DNA from: Pseudomonas beijingensis
Lineage (GTDB): Bacteria; Pseudomonadota; Gammaproteobacteria; Pseudomonadales; Pseudomonadaceae
Length of the DNA: 64,000 nucleotides
Direction: 5' to 3'
Assembly: GCF_030687295.1 (NCBI RefSeq)
Contig: NZ_CP117425.1
Span: 930,001 to 994,000, forward strand
Position numbers and translations under genes: made by a program. A model generated the notes under the pieces. The model did not search any database, was not told where the DNA came from, and saw nothing but the letters and a program-made list of their open reading frames with translations. This document shows positions 55,711 to 64,000 of this stretch, in pieces; positions within the stretch are counted from its first letter, which is position 1, and each line of letters begins with the position of its first letter.

Positions 55711-55750
55711 AAAAAAGCCCCGCCTGGCATGACCAGGCGGGGCTTTTTAC
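55711..55750. terminator. bidirectional terminator between REP array and rne
   Basis: The stem AAAAGCCCCGCCTGG / CCAGGCGGGGCTTTT with loop CATGA has A and T runs on both sides. It lies 13 bases beyond the rne stop and should terminate rne on the minus strand. Confidence 0.95.
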
Positions 55751-55762
55751 TGGGCGGTGGAA

Positions 55763-58700
55763 TCAGGCGTGAGGTTTAGGCTCGTGCTCTTTTTCCAAGG
55801 CTTCAGTGTGACGCGGCGCGATTTCTTCAGCGGTGTGCTGAGGTTCGTCGAACGTCGGAGCCGATTCAACCGGGGTTTCAGCGACCGGGGCAGGGGCTGC
55901 CTCGGCGACTTCTTCCACGACTGGCGCAGGCTCGGCAGCAGGCGCTTGAGCGGCGGCAGCGGCAGCTTGTTCGGCTTCCTTCTGCAGACGCTCGGCTTCA
56001 CGCTTGCGACGACGCACTTCACGCGGATCGTTCGGCGCGCGGCCATTCGCGGTCAGGGCGCTGGCAGGTGCAGGCTCTTCCACCACTGCGGTGGCTTCGG
56101 CAACCACCGGCGCTTCGACCACTGGAGCAGGCTCGACCACTTCTGGCTCGACCGCTTTCACGGGCTCTGGTGCCGGTTCTGGCTCGGCAACGGGGGCCGG
56201 TGCGGCTGGCTCGGCGGTCCAGTTGAACGCAGTCTGCTCTTCGCGGACAGGCTCGGGTGCCTTTTCCTCGGCCGGTGCTTCGACGACCGGTTCGGCAGCG
56301 ACCACTGGAGCCTCGACGACCGGTGCAGGCTCGGCGGCGACTTCAGTTTCAGGCTGGGCTTCAGGGGCCGGTGCGAGTTCCACTTCTGGCGAGGCGGTGG
56401 CTTCTACCGGGGTAGTGGCTTCGACCACTGGCGCTTCAACCGGCGCGCTTTCCACTGCAGCGGTGGCGCGTTCGGCTTGTTCGTGAGCCTGGGCTTCGGC
56501 CGGGGCGCTGATCGCGCTGCTGGCAACGGCCGCAGTTACGGCCAGGCCGGCGGCCAGGTCCGCAGCGCTTGGCGCTTCGGCGTTCTCGGTGGATTCGGAC
56601 TCTTCCGAACCTTCGATCACGTTGCCGTTGGCGTCGCGTTGACGCTCACGACGGTTGCTGCGACGACGCTGGCCACGGGAGCGGCGGCGTGGACGATCGC
56701 CTTCGGCGGTGTCCTGGCCATCTTCCTGCAGTTGCTCTTCGGCGTTCAGCACTTCTTCTTCGCTGGCTACGGCGGCCGCCTGCTCGGCGCGTGGCTGGCG
56801 TTCTTCACGTGGAGGACGCGGTGCGCGTTCTTCACGAGGCTGGCGGGCCGGACGCTCTTCAGCGGTGGCAGCCGCAACGGCCGGGGCGGCATCCAGGGGC
56901 TCGCGCAGTTCGCGAACGCGTTCTTCACGCTCGCCACGTGGCTTGCGATCTTCACGCGGTGCGCGTGGTTGACGCTCTTCACGCGGCGGACGCGGTGCGC
57001 GTTCTTCGCGGGCTACGGCTGGCGCTTCCTCACGGGCTTCGCGCGGCTGGCGCTCTTCACGCGGCTCACGTGGCGCGCGTTCTTCACGCGGTGCACGTTC
57101 TTCGCGAGGCTTGCGCTCTTCGTCGCGACGACCGTTGCGGTTGCGGGTCTGCTGGCGACCGTTGCGGCGTTCTTCGTTGCGGGCAGGGCGCTCGGTAGCG
57201 GCAGGCTTGGCGACGACGGCCGGGGCAGCGGGTTCTTCCTTGGTGGCGAACAGGCTGACCAGCGATTTCACCAGGCCTTTGAACAGGCTCGGTTCCGGGG
57301 CTGCTGCGGCCGGGGCGGCAACCGGAGCGGCCACTTCGGTCGGAACCGGAGCGTTGGCGCGGGCCGGAGCAGTCTTGACCGCGGCTTCCTGGCGAACCAG
57401 GGTGCGAGTGGCGGCGGCCGGCTGGACTTCTTCCACTTCGGCAGCGGCAGCAGCGATTTCGTAGCTGGACTGGTTGGTGTGGGCTTCCGGGCTGTCATCG
57501 CGCAGGCGCTGCACTTCGAAGTGCGGCGTCTCGAGGTGATCGTTCGGCAGGATGACGATACGAGCGCGGGTGCGCAGTTCGATCTTGGTGATCGAGTTGC
57601 GTTTTTCGTTGAGCAGGAACGCGGCCACCGGGATCGGCACTTGGGCGCGAACTTCGGCGGTGCGGTCTTTCAGGGCTTCTTCTTCGATCAGGCGCAGGAT
57701 TGCCAGGGACAGCGACTCGACGTCACGGATGATGCCGGTGCCGTTGCAACGCGGGCAAACGATGCCGCTGCTTTCGCCCAGGGATGGACGCAGGCGCTGA
57801 CGGGACATTTCCAGCAGGCCGAAGCGCGAGATGCGGCCGACCTGTACGCGAGCGCGGTCAGCTTCCAGGCATTCGCGGACTTTTTCTTCCACGGCGCGTT
57901 GGTTCTTGGCCGGGGTCATGTCGATGAAGTCGATGACGATCAGGCCGCCGATGTCGCGCAGGCGCAACTGACGGGCGATCTCTTCGGCGGCTTCAAGGTT
58001 GGTCTGCAGGGCGGTTTCTTCGATGTCGCTGCCTTTGGTGGCGCGCGCCGAGTTGATGTCGATGGACACCAGGGCTTCGGTCGGATCGATGACGATGGAG
58101 CCGCCGGACGGCAGTTCGACGACGCGCTGGAAAGCGGTCTCGATCTGGCTTTCGATCTGGAAACGGTTGAACAGCGGAACGCTGTCTTCGTAGAGCTTGA
58201 TCTTGCTGGCGTACTGCGGCATCACCTGGCGAATGAAGGTCAGGGCTTCGTCCTGGGCTTCAACGCTGTCGATCAGCACTTCACCGATGTCCTGGCGCAG
58301 GTAATCGCGGATGGCGCGGATGATCACGTTGCTTTCCTGGTAGATCAGGAACGGCGCGGAACGATCCAGCGAGGCTTCTTTGATGGCGGTCCACAGTTGC
58401 AGCAGGTAGTCGAGGTCCCACTGCATTTCTTCGCTGCTGCGGCCCAGGCCGGCAGTGCGCACGATCAGGCCCATGTCAGCCGGGGCAACCAGGCCGTTCA
58501 GGGCTTCACGCAGTTCGTTGCGCTCTTCGCCTTCGATACGGCGGGAGATGCCGCCGGCACGCGGGTTGTTCGGCATCAGGACCAGGTAACGGCCGGCCAG
58601 GCTGATGAAGGTGGTCAGGGCGGCGCCCTTGTTGCCACGTTCTTCTTTTTCGACTTGGACGATGACTTCCTGGCCTTCGCTCAGGACGTCCTTGATGTTG

Positions 58701-58957
58701 ACGCGGCCTTCAGGAGCCTTCTTGAAGTATTCGCGGGAGATTTCTTTGAGGGGCAGGAAGCCGTGGCGCTCAGAGCCGAAATCGACAAAGGCAGCCTCAA
58801 GGCTTGGTTCGATGCGAGTAATCCGGCCTTTATAGATGTTGGCCTTCTTCTGCTCGCGTGCACCGGATTCGATATCCAGGTCGTAGAGGCGCTGGCCGTC
58901 TACCAGTGCAACACGCAACTCTTCGGGTTGAGTTGCGTTAATCAGCATTCTTTTCAT
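55763..58957 (-). CDS. rne: ribonuclease E
   Basis: A 1064-residue endoribonuclease, the core of the RNA degradosome. The N-terminal catalytic half begins [20 protein letters not shown], has an S1 domain near residues 36-120, catalytic aspartates in [13 protein letters not shown] and LIVIDFIDM, and the Zn-link CPRCNGTG near 405. The C-terminal half is disordered: first arginine-rich with many REER/PREER repeats (RNA and partner binding), then rich in Ala, Pro, Glu and Val. The ATG at 58957 is the family start. A long leader upstream fits the known autoregulation of rne. The opposite strand is open over the whole length because of codon bias. Confidence 0.97.
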   Translation of the reverse strand: MKRMLINATQPEELRVALVDGQRLYDLDIESGAREQKKANIYKGRITRIEPSLEAAFVDFGSERHGFLPLKEISREYFKKAPEGRVNIKDVLSEGQEVIVQVEKEERGNKGAALTTFISLAGRYLVLMPNNPRAGGISRRIEGEERNELREALNGLVAPADMGLIVRTAGLGRSSEEMQWDLDYLLQLWTAIKEASLDRSAPFLIYQESNVIIRAIRDYLRQDIGEVLIDSVEAQDEALTFIRQVMPQYASKIKLYEDSVPLFNRFQIESQIETAFQRVVELPSGGSIVIDPTEALVSIDINSARATKGSDIEETALQTNLEAAEEIARQLRLRDIGGLIVIDFIDMTPAKNQRAVEEKVRECLEADRARVQVGRISRFGLLEMSRQRLRPSLGESSGIVCPRCNGTGIIRDVESLSLAILRLIEEEALKDRTAEVRAQVPIPVAAFLLNEKRNSITKIELRTRARIVILPNDHLETPHFEVQRLRDDSPEAHTNQSSYEIAAAAAEVEEVQPAAATRTLVRQEAAVKTAPARANAPVPTEVAAPVAAPAAAAPEPSLFKGLVKSLVSLFATKEEPAAPAVVAKPAATERPARNEERRNGRQQTRNRNGRRDEERKPREERAPREERAPREPREERQPREAREEAPAVAREERAPRPPREERQPRAPREDRKPRGEREERVRELREPLDAAPAVAAATAEERPARQPREERAPRPPREERQPRAEQAAAVASEEEVLNAEEQLQEDGQDTAEGDRPRRRSRGQRRRSNRRERQRDANGNVIEGSEESESTENAEAPSAADLAAGLAVTAAVASSAISAPAEAQAHEQAERATAAVESAPVEAPVVEATTPVEATASPEVELAPAPEAQPETEVAAEPAPVVEAPVVAAEPVVEAPAEEKAPEPVREEQTAFNWTAEPAAPAPVAEPEPAPEPVKAVEPEVVEPAPVVEAPVVAEATAVVEEPAPASALTANGRAPNDPREVRRRKREAERLQKEAEQAAAAAAQAPAAEPAPVVEEVAEAAPAPVAETPVESAPTFDEPQHTAEEIAPRHTEALEKEHEPKPHA

Positions 58958-59656
58958 GTAGTACCGTCGGTTTCCGGGCTGCCGGAAACGGCGTTCGGCA
59001 CACACGACTTCTCACGGTCGGTGTCAGGTGCGTCCTGGAGATGGCGAGGCCATTCCAGTGTCCAGCGAGTTCGACCCAATGATGGCGAAGTCGCGACGGA
59101 CGCGTCCTGCTTGCTGGTACTCAAGCACTCAGTCAGGAGGAGGAATCAACCGGCGTCTGTGGACGAGATGAAGCGTCTAAATATAAGCCTAGTGCTACAC
59201 AGTCCGACGGTTGTACGTCTCCACCCTACACGTATCCCTGATAATTCGGGTGCTGCCGCGCGCAGAATCCGCAGCGGGTTGGCATTTACCGTGAGCTCCG
59301 GAAGGGGAGGTCACGCATCATGGCTAATTTAGGCGTTGTTTCCGAAGCTCTCGCTCGGGGTCGTTCGCAGCTGACTGCACTTTGTGAACTGGCCGTGAAT
59401 GTGGCGCGCAAGGCGAGTCAAAACTCTGCTTTGCGGCGTATTTCAGGCCTCATGTCACCTGCGCTCGTTACACCTGAAAACTCTACCGTTACGTAGCGAA
59501 AGCCCCGTAGGACGGCCTCTCGTCCTCGTGAATTGCGTTGGTCAGGGCCGGTTTTTGACCGCTGGTCCACTGTCCAGCCACTTTTGGCGGCGTTCGCGAC
59601 TATAGCAGCAATGATTAAGTGCTTCAATTCCATAAAAAATTGTTATGATCGCCGCC
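58958..59656. promoter_or_regulatory. rne leader/promoter region and rluC upstream region
   Basis: A 699-base divergent gap. On the minus strand a TATATT -10-like sequence at 59179-59184 would give an rne leader of about 200 bases, consistent with the long 5' leader through which RNase E controls its own mRNA in enterics; the -35 is weak. On the plus strand TATGAT at 59644-59649 is a -10 candidate for rluC. Nothing coding is supported between. Confidence 0.4.
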
Positions 59657-60613
59657 ATGACAACTACTGCCCCTTCGACCCCTGGCGTTCAACTGCTCGA
59701 GGTCTCGCCGGAATATGCCGGCCAACGAATCGATAATTTCCTGCTGGCCCGGCTCAAAGGCGTGCCCAAGACCCTGATCTACCGCATTTTGCGCAAAGGC
59801 GAAGTGCGGGTGAACAAAGGTCGGATCAAGCCTGAATACAAGCTCCAGGCCGGTGATATCGTGCGCGTGCCGCCGGTTCGCGTGCCCGAGCGCGATGAGC
59901 CGGTGCCCTTGGCCCAGGGCTTGTTGCAACGCCTTGAAGCCTCGATCGTCTACGAAGACAAGGCCCTGATCGTGATCAACAAGCCCGCGGGCATTGCGGT
60001 TCACGGCGGCAGCGGCCTGAATTTCGGTGTGATCGAAGCCTTTCGTCAGTTGCGTCCGGACGCCAAGGAGCTGGAGCTGGTCCATCGCCTCGACCGCGAT
60101 ACCTCCGGCCTGCTGATGATCGCCAAGAAACGCAGCATGTTGCGCCATCTGCACGAGCAATTGCGCGGCGACGGCGTCGACAAGCGCTACATGGCGCTGG
60201 TGCGTGGCCGCTGGGAAACCTCCATCAAGCAGGTTCGTGCGCCGCTGCTCAAGAGCAACCTGCGTTCCGGCGAGCGCATGGTCGAAGTCAACGAGGAGGG
60301 CAAGGAGGCGCTGACGGTGTTCAAGGTCTTGCGCCGTTTCGATGACTTCGCCACCTTGGTCGAGGCCAAGCCGGTGACCGGGCGCACGCACCAGATCCGC
60401 GTCCATACCCTGCACGCCGGCCACTGCATTGCCGGTGACAGCAAATACGGCGATGACGATTTCACCAAGGAAATCCGCGATCTGGGCGGCAAGCGCCTGT
60501 TTCTCCATGCCTATATGCTTACCGTGCCGTTGCCTGATGGTGGCGAGCTGAAATTGCAGGCCCCGGTGGATGACATGTGGGCCAAGACCGTGGAGCGGTT
60601 GAGTGCATCCTGA
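59657..60613 (+). CDS. rluC: 23S rRNA pseudouridine(955/2504/2580) synthase
   Basis: A 318-residue RluA-family enzyme. The N-terminal S4 domain ([33 protein letters not shown]) precedes the catalytic domain with the aspartate in [16 protein letters not shown] and the late GRTHQIRVH motif. Divergence from rne is the standard context for rluC. I chose ATG 59657; an ATG at 59645 overlaps the likely -10 element, so it is improbable. No Shine-Dalgarno sequence is visible. Confidence 0.95.
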   Translation: MTTTAPSTPGVQLLEVSPEYAGQRIDNFLLARLKGVPKTLIYRILRKGEVRVNKGRIKPEYKLQAGDIVRVPPVRVPERDEPVPLAQGLLQRLEASIVYEDKALIVINKPAGIAVHGGSGLNFGVIEAFRQLRPDAKELELVHRLDRDTSGLLMIAKKRSMLRHLHEQLRGDGVDKRYMALVRGRWETSIKQVRAPLLKSNLRSGERMVEVNEEGKEALTVFKVLRRFDDFATLVEAKPVTGRTHQIRVHTLHAGHCIAGDSKYGDDDFTKEIRDLGGKRLFLHAYMLTVPLPDGGELKLQAPVDDMWAKTVERLSAS

Positions 60614-61265
60614 CTACAAATTGCTGATCTTCGATTGGGACGGCACTCTTGCCAATTCCATTGGTCGGATCGTGGAATCGATGCATGTCGCGTCGGATCG
60701 CTCGGGGTTTGCCCGGTGCGACGATTTTGCGGTGAAGGGCATCATCGGCTTGGGATTGCCGGAAGCGATTCGCAGTTTGTACCCGGAGATCGACGGCGAT
60801 GAGCTGGTGGTTTTTCGCCAGCACTATGCCGATCACTACATTGCGCTTGAGGCCGAGCCTTCGCCGTTGTTCGAGGGTGTGGTGGAGACGCTCCGGGCCT
60901 TGCGGGCCGAGGGTTACCACTTGGCGGTTGCTACCGGGAAAGCTCGTCGGGGCTTGGATCGGGTATTGAAGTCCCACGGCTGGGAGGATTATTTCGACAT
61001 CACCCGTGCCGCGGATGAAACCGCCAGCAAGCCGCATCCGCTGATGCTCGAGCAGATCCTGGCGCACTGCAACGTGCGGCCGGAGCAGGCGCTGATGGTG
61101 GGGGATTCGTCGTTCGACCTGCAGATGGCGCGCAATGCCGGCATGGGCTCGGTGGCTGTCAGCTATGGGGCTCAGACGATCGAGGCGCTACGGGCGTTCG
61201 AGCCGCGACTGGCCATTGATCATTTTCCTGAGTTGCACGCCTGGCTGAGCCAGCGGGCCCTTTAA
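60603..61265 (+). CDS. HAD-IA family phosphatase
   Basis: A 220-residue HAD hydrolase with motif [12 protein letters not shown], motif [13 protein letters not shown], motif III lysine near TASKPHP and motif [18 protein letters not shown]. Family members near rluC are annotated as phosphoglycolate-phosphatase-like; the substrate is not proven. It starts at a GTG at 60603 that overlaps the end of rluC by 11 bases, with GGAG upstream. Confidence 0.92.
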   Translation: MHPDYKLLIFDWDGTLANSIGRIVESMHVASDRSGFARCDDFAVKGIIGLGLPEAIRSLYPEIDGDELVVFRQHYADHYIALEAEPSPLFEGVVETLRALRAEGYHLAVATGKARRGLDRVLKSHGWEDYFDITRAADETASKPHPLMLEQILAHCNVRPEQALMVGDSSFDLQMARNAGMGSVAVSYGAQTIEALRAFEPRLAIDHFPELHAWLSQRAL

Positions 61266-61285
61266 GTTTTGCTGGGGATTCACGC

Positions 61286-62275
61286 ATGACCGATGAATGG
61301 AAAGCACCTGTCAAGGCGAGCGCCGAGAGCGGTGATGACAAAAGCTGGAAGCTGTTGGAAAAAACCTTGCTCGCCAGCGTGCAGGAGCAGCGTCGCTCCC
61401 GTCGCTGGGGCATCTTCTTCAAGTTGCTGACCTTTACTTATCTCTTTGCTGCGCTGGCGCTGTTCACGCCGCTGATGGACATGGAGAAAAGCGCCGTCGG
61501 CGGTTCGGCGTACACCGCCTTGATCAATATCGAAGGCATGATCGCCGACAAGGAGCCTGCCAGTGCGGACAACATTGTCGGTAGCCTGAGGGCGGCCTTC
61601 GAGGATCCGAAGGTCAAGGGCGTGGTGCTGCGTATCAACAGCCCGGGCGGTAGTCCGGTGCAGTCGGGGTATGTTTACGACGAGATCGTTCGGTTGCGCG
61701 CATTGCATCCGGATACCAAGGTGTATGCGGTCATTGCCGATCTCGGTGCTTCCGGTGCCTATTACATTGCCAGTGCGGCGGACCAGATCTATGCCGACAA
61801 GGCCAGCCTAGTGGGCTCCATTGGCGTGACGGCAGCCGGCTATGGCTTTGTCGGGACCATGGAGAAGCTGGGTGTGGAGCGTCGGGTGTATACCTCCGGC
61901 GAGCATAAATCCTTCCTGGATCCGTTTCAGCCACAGAAGCCTGAAGAAACCGCTTTTTGGCAGGGCGTGCTCGACACGACTCACAAACAATTCATTGCCA
62001 GCGTCAAGAAGGGTCGAGGTGAGCGCCTGAAGGATAAGGAGCATCCGGAACTGTTCTCTGGGTTGGTCTGGTCGGGGGAGCAGGCATTGCCGCTTGGCCT
62101 GATCGACGGCTTGGGCAGTGCCAGTTCGGTGGCGCGGGATGTGATCGGTCAGAAGGACCTGGTGGACTTCACGATCGAAGAGTCACCGTTCGATCGCTTC
62201 TCGAAAAAGCTGGGAGCGAGCATCGCCGAGCATCTGGCGATGTGGATGGGGTTCCAGGGGCCGGCGTTGCGCTAG
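61286..62275 (+). CDS. sppA: S49 family signal peptide peptidase (SppA/SohB type)
   Basis: A 329-residue membrane-anchored serine protease. One helix (FFKLLTFTYLFAALALFTPL) near residues 48-67 is followed by a single ClpP-like S49 domain: LRINSPGGSPVQSGYVYDEI, the nucleophile in DLGASGAYYIASAADQIYAD and a lysine in GEHKSFLDP near residue 207. It belongs to the half-length, self-assembling class. It follows the HAD gene by 20 bases. Confidence 0.93.
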   Translation: MTDEWKAPVKASAESGDDKSWKLLEKTLLASVQEQRRSRRWGIFFKLLTFTYLFAALALFTPLMDMEKSAVGGSAYTALINIEGMIADKEPASADNIVGSLRAAFEDPKVKGVVLRINSPGGSPVQSGYVYDEIVRLRALHPDTKVYAVIADLGASGAYYIASAADQIYADKASLVGSIGVTAAGYGFVGTMEKLGVERRVYTSGEHKSFLDPFQPQKPEETAFWQGVLDTTHKQFIASVKKGRGERLKDKEHPELFSGLVWSGEQALPLGLIDGLGSASSVARDVIGQKDLVDFTIEESPFDRFSKKLGASIAEHLAMWMGFQGPALR

Positions 62276-62297
62276 CTTCTCATTTCGCGCGATCTTC

Positions 62298-62405
62298 TGT
62301 GGCGAGGAGATTGCTGTGGGAGCAAAGCTTGCTCGCGATGAGCGATAACTCGGCTGGCCTGTATCGTCACGGCGCCTGCATCGCGGGCAAGCCTTGCTCC
62401 CACAA
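62298..62405 (+). repeat. hybrid/degenerate REP element
   Basis: TGTGGCGAGGAGATTGC, a truncated copy of the GTGGCGAGGGG family, runs directly into a degenerate GTGGGAGCAAAGCTTGCTCGC / GCGGGCAAGCCTTGCTCCCAC pair. It lies between the convergent sppA and yceF genes. Confidence 0.75.
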
Positions 62406-62436
62406 ATGAATCTCTTCGCCATGCGTGTATGTTGGG

Positions 62437-63015
62437 TCAGGGAACCTGCACACCCTCGGCCTGCAACATATCCACAAGACGAATCAGCGGCAGCCCGATC
62501 AGGCTGGTGGCGTCCGGCCCTTCGGTGCTCTGGAACAGGCTTACGCCCAGCCCCTCGGCTTTGAAGCTGCCGGCGCAGTCGTAGGGTTGCTCGGCGCGCA
62601 GGTAGCGTTCGACGCGCTCTGGGTCCAGGGTGCGCATATTGACGGTAAACGGAACGCAATCGACCTGGCAGGCGCCGGTCTGGCTGTTGAGTAGCGCCAG
62701 GCCGGTCAGGAACGTGACCCTGGCGCCGCTGGCGGCCAGCAGTTGTTCGCGTGCATTCTCGAAGGTGTGGGGCTTGCCCAGGATGCGCTCGCCAAGCACG
62801 GCGACCTGATCTGAGCCGATGATCAGATGCCCCGGATGGCTGCCGGCCAGTGCCAGGGCTTTTTCCCGGGCCAGGCGTTTGACCAGTTCGAGGGCGTGCT
62901 CGCCGGGGTGCTGGCTTTCGTCGATATCAGGTGAGCTGCAGACGAACGGCAGTCCCAGGCGGGCGAGCAATTCCCGACGATAGACCGAGCTTGAGGCAAG
63001 TAATAAAGGCAGCAT
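62437..63015 (-). CDS. yceF: Maf-type 7-methyl-GTP pyrophosphatase (YceF)
   Basis: A 192-residue Maf/HAM1-fold nucleotide pyrophosphatase that cleaves modified NTPs. ASSSVYRRELLARL, DESQHPGE, IIGSDQVAVL, GKPHTFENAREQL and CAGSFKAEGLGVSLF match the YceF (m7GTP) branch rather than YhdE. TGGAG lies six bases before the ATG at 63015; an ATG at 63021 would leave no spacer. It is divergent from yceD, as in other gamma-proteobacteria. Confidence 0.94.
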   Translation of the reverse strand: MLPLLLASSSVYRRELLARLGLPFVCSSPDIDESQHPGEHALELVKRLAREKALALAGSHPGHLIIGSDQVAVLGERILGKPHTFENAREQLLAASGARVTFLTGLALLNSQTGACQVDCVPFTVNMRTLDPERVERYLRAEQPYDCAGSFKAEGLGVSLFQSTEGPDATSLIGLPLIRLVDMLQAEGVQVP

Positions 63016-63083
63016 GGACATCTCCAGAAGGCAGGCACGAATTCTAGCGAGGCATGCAAGTGACGGACAGGGCTGAATTTCCT

Positions 63084-63111
63084 TTGACATGGCCGGGGGC
63101 ATCCCTATAAT
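63084..63111 (+). promoter_or_regulatory. consensus sigma-70 promoter of yceD-rpmF-plsX
   Basis: TTGACA at 63084-63089 and TATAAT at 63106-63111 are both perfect hexamers, with a 16-base spacer. The -10 ends nine bases before the yceD ATG, so the transcript should start within about 1-3 bases of the start codon. Confidence 0.88.
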
Positions 63112-63120
63112 GCTGCGCCT

Positions 63121-63648
63121 ATGTTGAATGACCCGATTCCACCTCACGTTGACCCGCGCAAATTGGCTGACCGTGGCACCACCCTTCAAGGTGAGCTGCT
63201 GCTGGCCGATTTGAAGAGACTCTGCGACCCGCTTTCCGACGATGTCGGTACGGTCCAGGCCAAATTCGTTTTTGAACGAGATGAACGTAAATCTGTGGTT
63301 ATCCACAGCTTTATCGACACTGAAGTCAAAATGGTTTGCCAGCGTTGTCTTGAGCTGGTCACCCTGCCGATCCACAGCGAATGCAGTTACGCCGTGGTGA
63401 AGGAGGGTGCGAATACCCAGTCGTTGCCGAAAGGTTATGACGTGCTGGAACTGGGCGAAGATCCATTGGATCTGCAGTCACTGATCGAGGAGGAGCTTCT
63501 GCTCGCCTTGCCCATTGTGCCTGCTCATCATCCGGAAGAATGCCAGCAGCCGGCGGGAGCAGATGAGCCCGAACCGAGCGAGGACGAGGTAACGCGGTCC
63601 AACCCGTTCAGTGTATTGGCGCAGTTAAAGCGTGACCCAAACGTTTAG
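63121..63648 (+). CDS. yceD: DUF177 protein YceD (23S rRNA accumulation protein)
   Basis: A 175-residue protein with the DUF177 metal-binding-type pair CQRCLE near residue 80, LEEELLLALPIVPAHHPEEC and the C-terminal NPFSVLAQLKRD. It is conserved upstream of rpmF in almost all bacteria and has been linked to 23S rRNA levels. There is no ribosome site before the ATG, and the promoter predicts a leaderless or near-leaderless message. Confidence 0.95.
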   Translation: MLNDPIPPHVDPRKLADRGTTLQGELLLADLKRLCDPLSDDVGTVQAKFVFERDERKSVVIHSFIDTEVKMVCQRCLELVTLPIHSECSYAVVKEGANTQSLPKGYDVLELGEDPLDLQSLIEEELLLALPIVPAHHPEECQQPAGADEPEPSEDEVTRSNPFSVLAQLKRDPNV

Positions 63649-63661
63649 GAGTTAATCAATT

Positions 63662-63844
63662 ATGGCTGTTCAGCAGAACAAAAAATCCCGCTCTGCCCGT
63701 GACATGCGCCGTTCGCACGACGCTCTCGAGGCTAGCACCCTGTCCGTAGAAAAGACCACCGGTGAAGTTCACCTGCGTCACCACGTATCGCCAGAAGGCG
63801 TATACCGTGGTCGTAAAGTGATCGACAAGGGCGCCGACGAGTAA
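63662..63844 (+). CDS. rpmF: 50S ribosomal protein L32
   Basis: A 60-residue L32 ([20 protein letters not shown] ... [13 protein letters not shown]). The zinc-binding cysteines of some L32 proteins are absent, as is usual in Pseudomonas (C-minus form). TTTAGGAG precedes the ATG. It lies between yceD and plsX, in the conserved order leading to the fab genes. Confidence 0.98.
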
Positions 63845-63848
63845 TCAC

Positions 63849-64000
63849 TTGTCCGCTCAAGTCATCGCGATTGACGCAATGGGCGGGGACTTCGGTCCCC
63901 GCAGCATTGTTCAGGCCAGCCTTGCTTGTCTGAATGCTACACCCTCGCTGCACCTGACCCTCGTCGGTCAATCCCCCCTCCTGGAAGACATGCTCAGCGG
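63849..64000 (+). CDS. plsX: phosphate acyltransferase PlsX (partial, cut by window end)
   Basis: The first 50 codons of PlsX, which makes acyl-phosphate from acyl-ACP for phospholipid synthesis. [19 protein letters not shown] is the diagnostic N-terminus. The best start is a TTG at 63849, four bases after the rpmF stop; no ATG is available before the conserved IAIDAMGGD. The gene runs off the window. Confidence 0.92.
   Translation, partial: MSAQVIAIDAMGGDFGPRSIVQASLACLNATPSLHLTLVGQSPLLEDMLS

Noticed and set aside
55757..59332. Very long open frame (about 1190 codons) on the plus strand opposite rne
   Set aside because: It is an antisense shadow created by the GC-rich codon bias and repeated Arg/Glu/Ala codons of RNase E; the translation is low-complexity and has no ribosome site.

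Overview
The window looks like a chromosomal segment of a fluorescent-group Pseudomonas. The evidence is GC-rich Gamma-proteobacterial housekeeping clusters in the usual Pseudomonas order (exbB-exbD-lpxK-ycaR-kdsB-ptp-murB; rne / rluC-HAD-sppA; yceF / yceD-rpmF-plsX; fadE next to a PA2817-type gene). There are also many intergenic copies of the 'GTGGGAGCGAGC' and 'GTGGCGAGGGG' REP palindromes typical of that group. The species cannot be named from the sequence alone.

Layout. 0-11.5 kb: two alpha/beta hydrolases, a DUF4892 protein, an AI-2E family permease, pyrF, a zinc-free MDR oxidoreductase, an SDR, a MocR-type regulator, an HBM-type chemoreceptor and a small membrane protein. 11.8-12.4 kb: a strong promoter and a duplicated tRNA-Glu/tRNA-Gly pair. 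12.5-18.6 kb: a more AT-rich accessory module with a LysE exporter, a fold-type-I aminotransferase, a trans-sulfuration-type PLP enzyme, an AmrS-like radical SAM enzyme, a YczE-like membrane protein and an Lrp/AsnC regulator. I read it as an undescribed small-molecule (probably amino-acid-derived) pathway; it is the most interesting part of the window. 18.6-33.4 kb: a complete Tad/Flp pilus locus with an AraC-type regulator, two pilins, tadV, an AAA ATPase, rcpC, tadG/E/F-like genes, tadZ-A-B-C, then a REP array and the convergent DUF3613-tadD-rcpA operon. 33.9-42.4 kb: AlaX editing protein, LysR, PA2817-like, fadE, transglutaminase, GST and a YadGH-type ABC exporter. 42.5-50.1 kb: DUF2062, comEC and the exbB-to-murB cluster. 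50.3-54.7 kb: a Mo-hydroxylase (isoquinoline-1-oxidoreductase type) with XdhC and MobA-like maturation proteins. 54.7-64 kb: a seven-unit REP array, RNase E, rluC, HAD phosphatase, S49 peptidase, yceF, yceD, rpmF and the start of plsX.

Quality warning. Five otherwise well-conserved genes (tadA, fadE, transglutaminase, comEC, Mo-hydroxylase large subunit) carry nine frame breaks in total. Every one is repaired by removing a single base. Such one-sided +1 errors between 27 and 52 kb look more like uncorrected sequencing insertions than five independent pseudogenes. These genes are listed over their full repaired span as pseudogenes, with the break positions.
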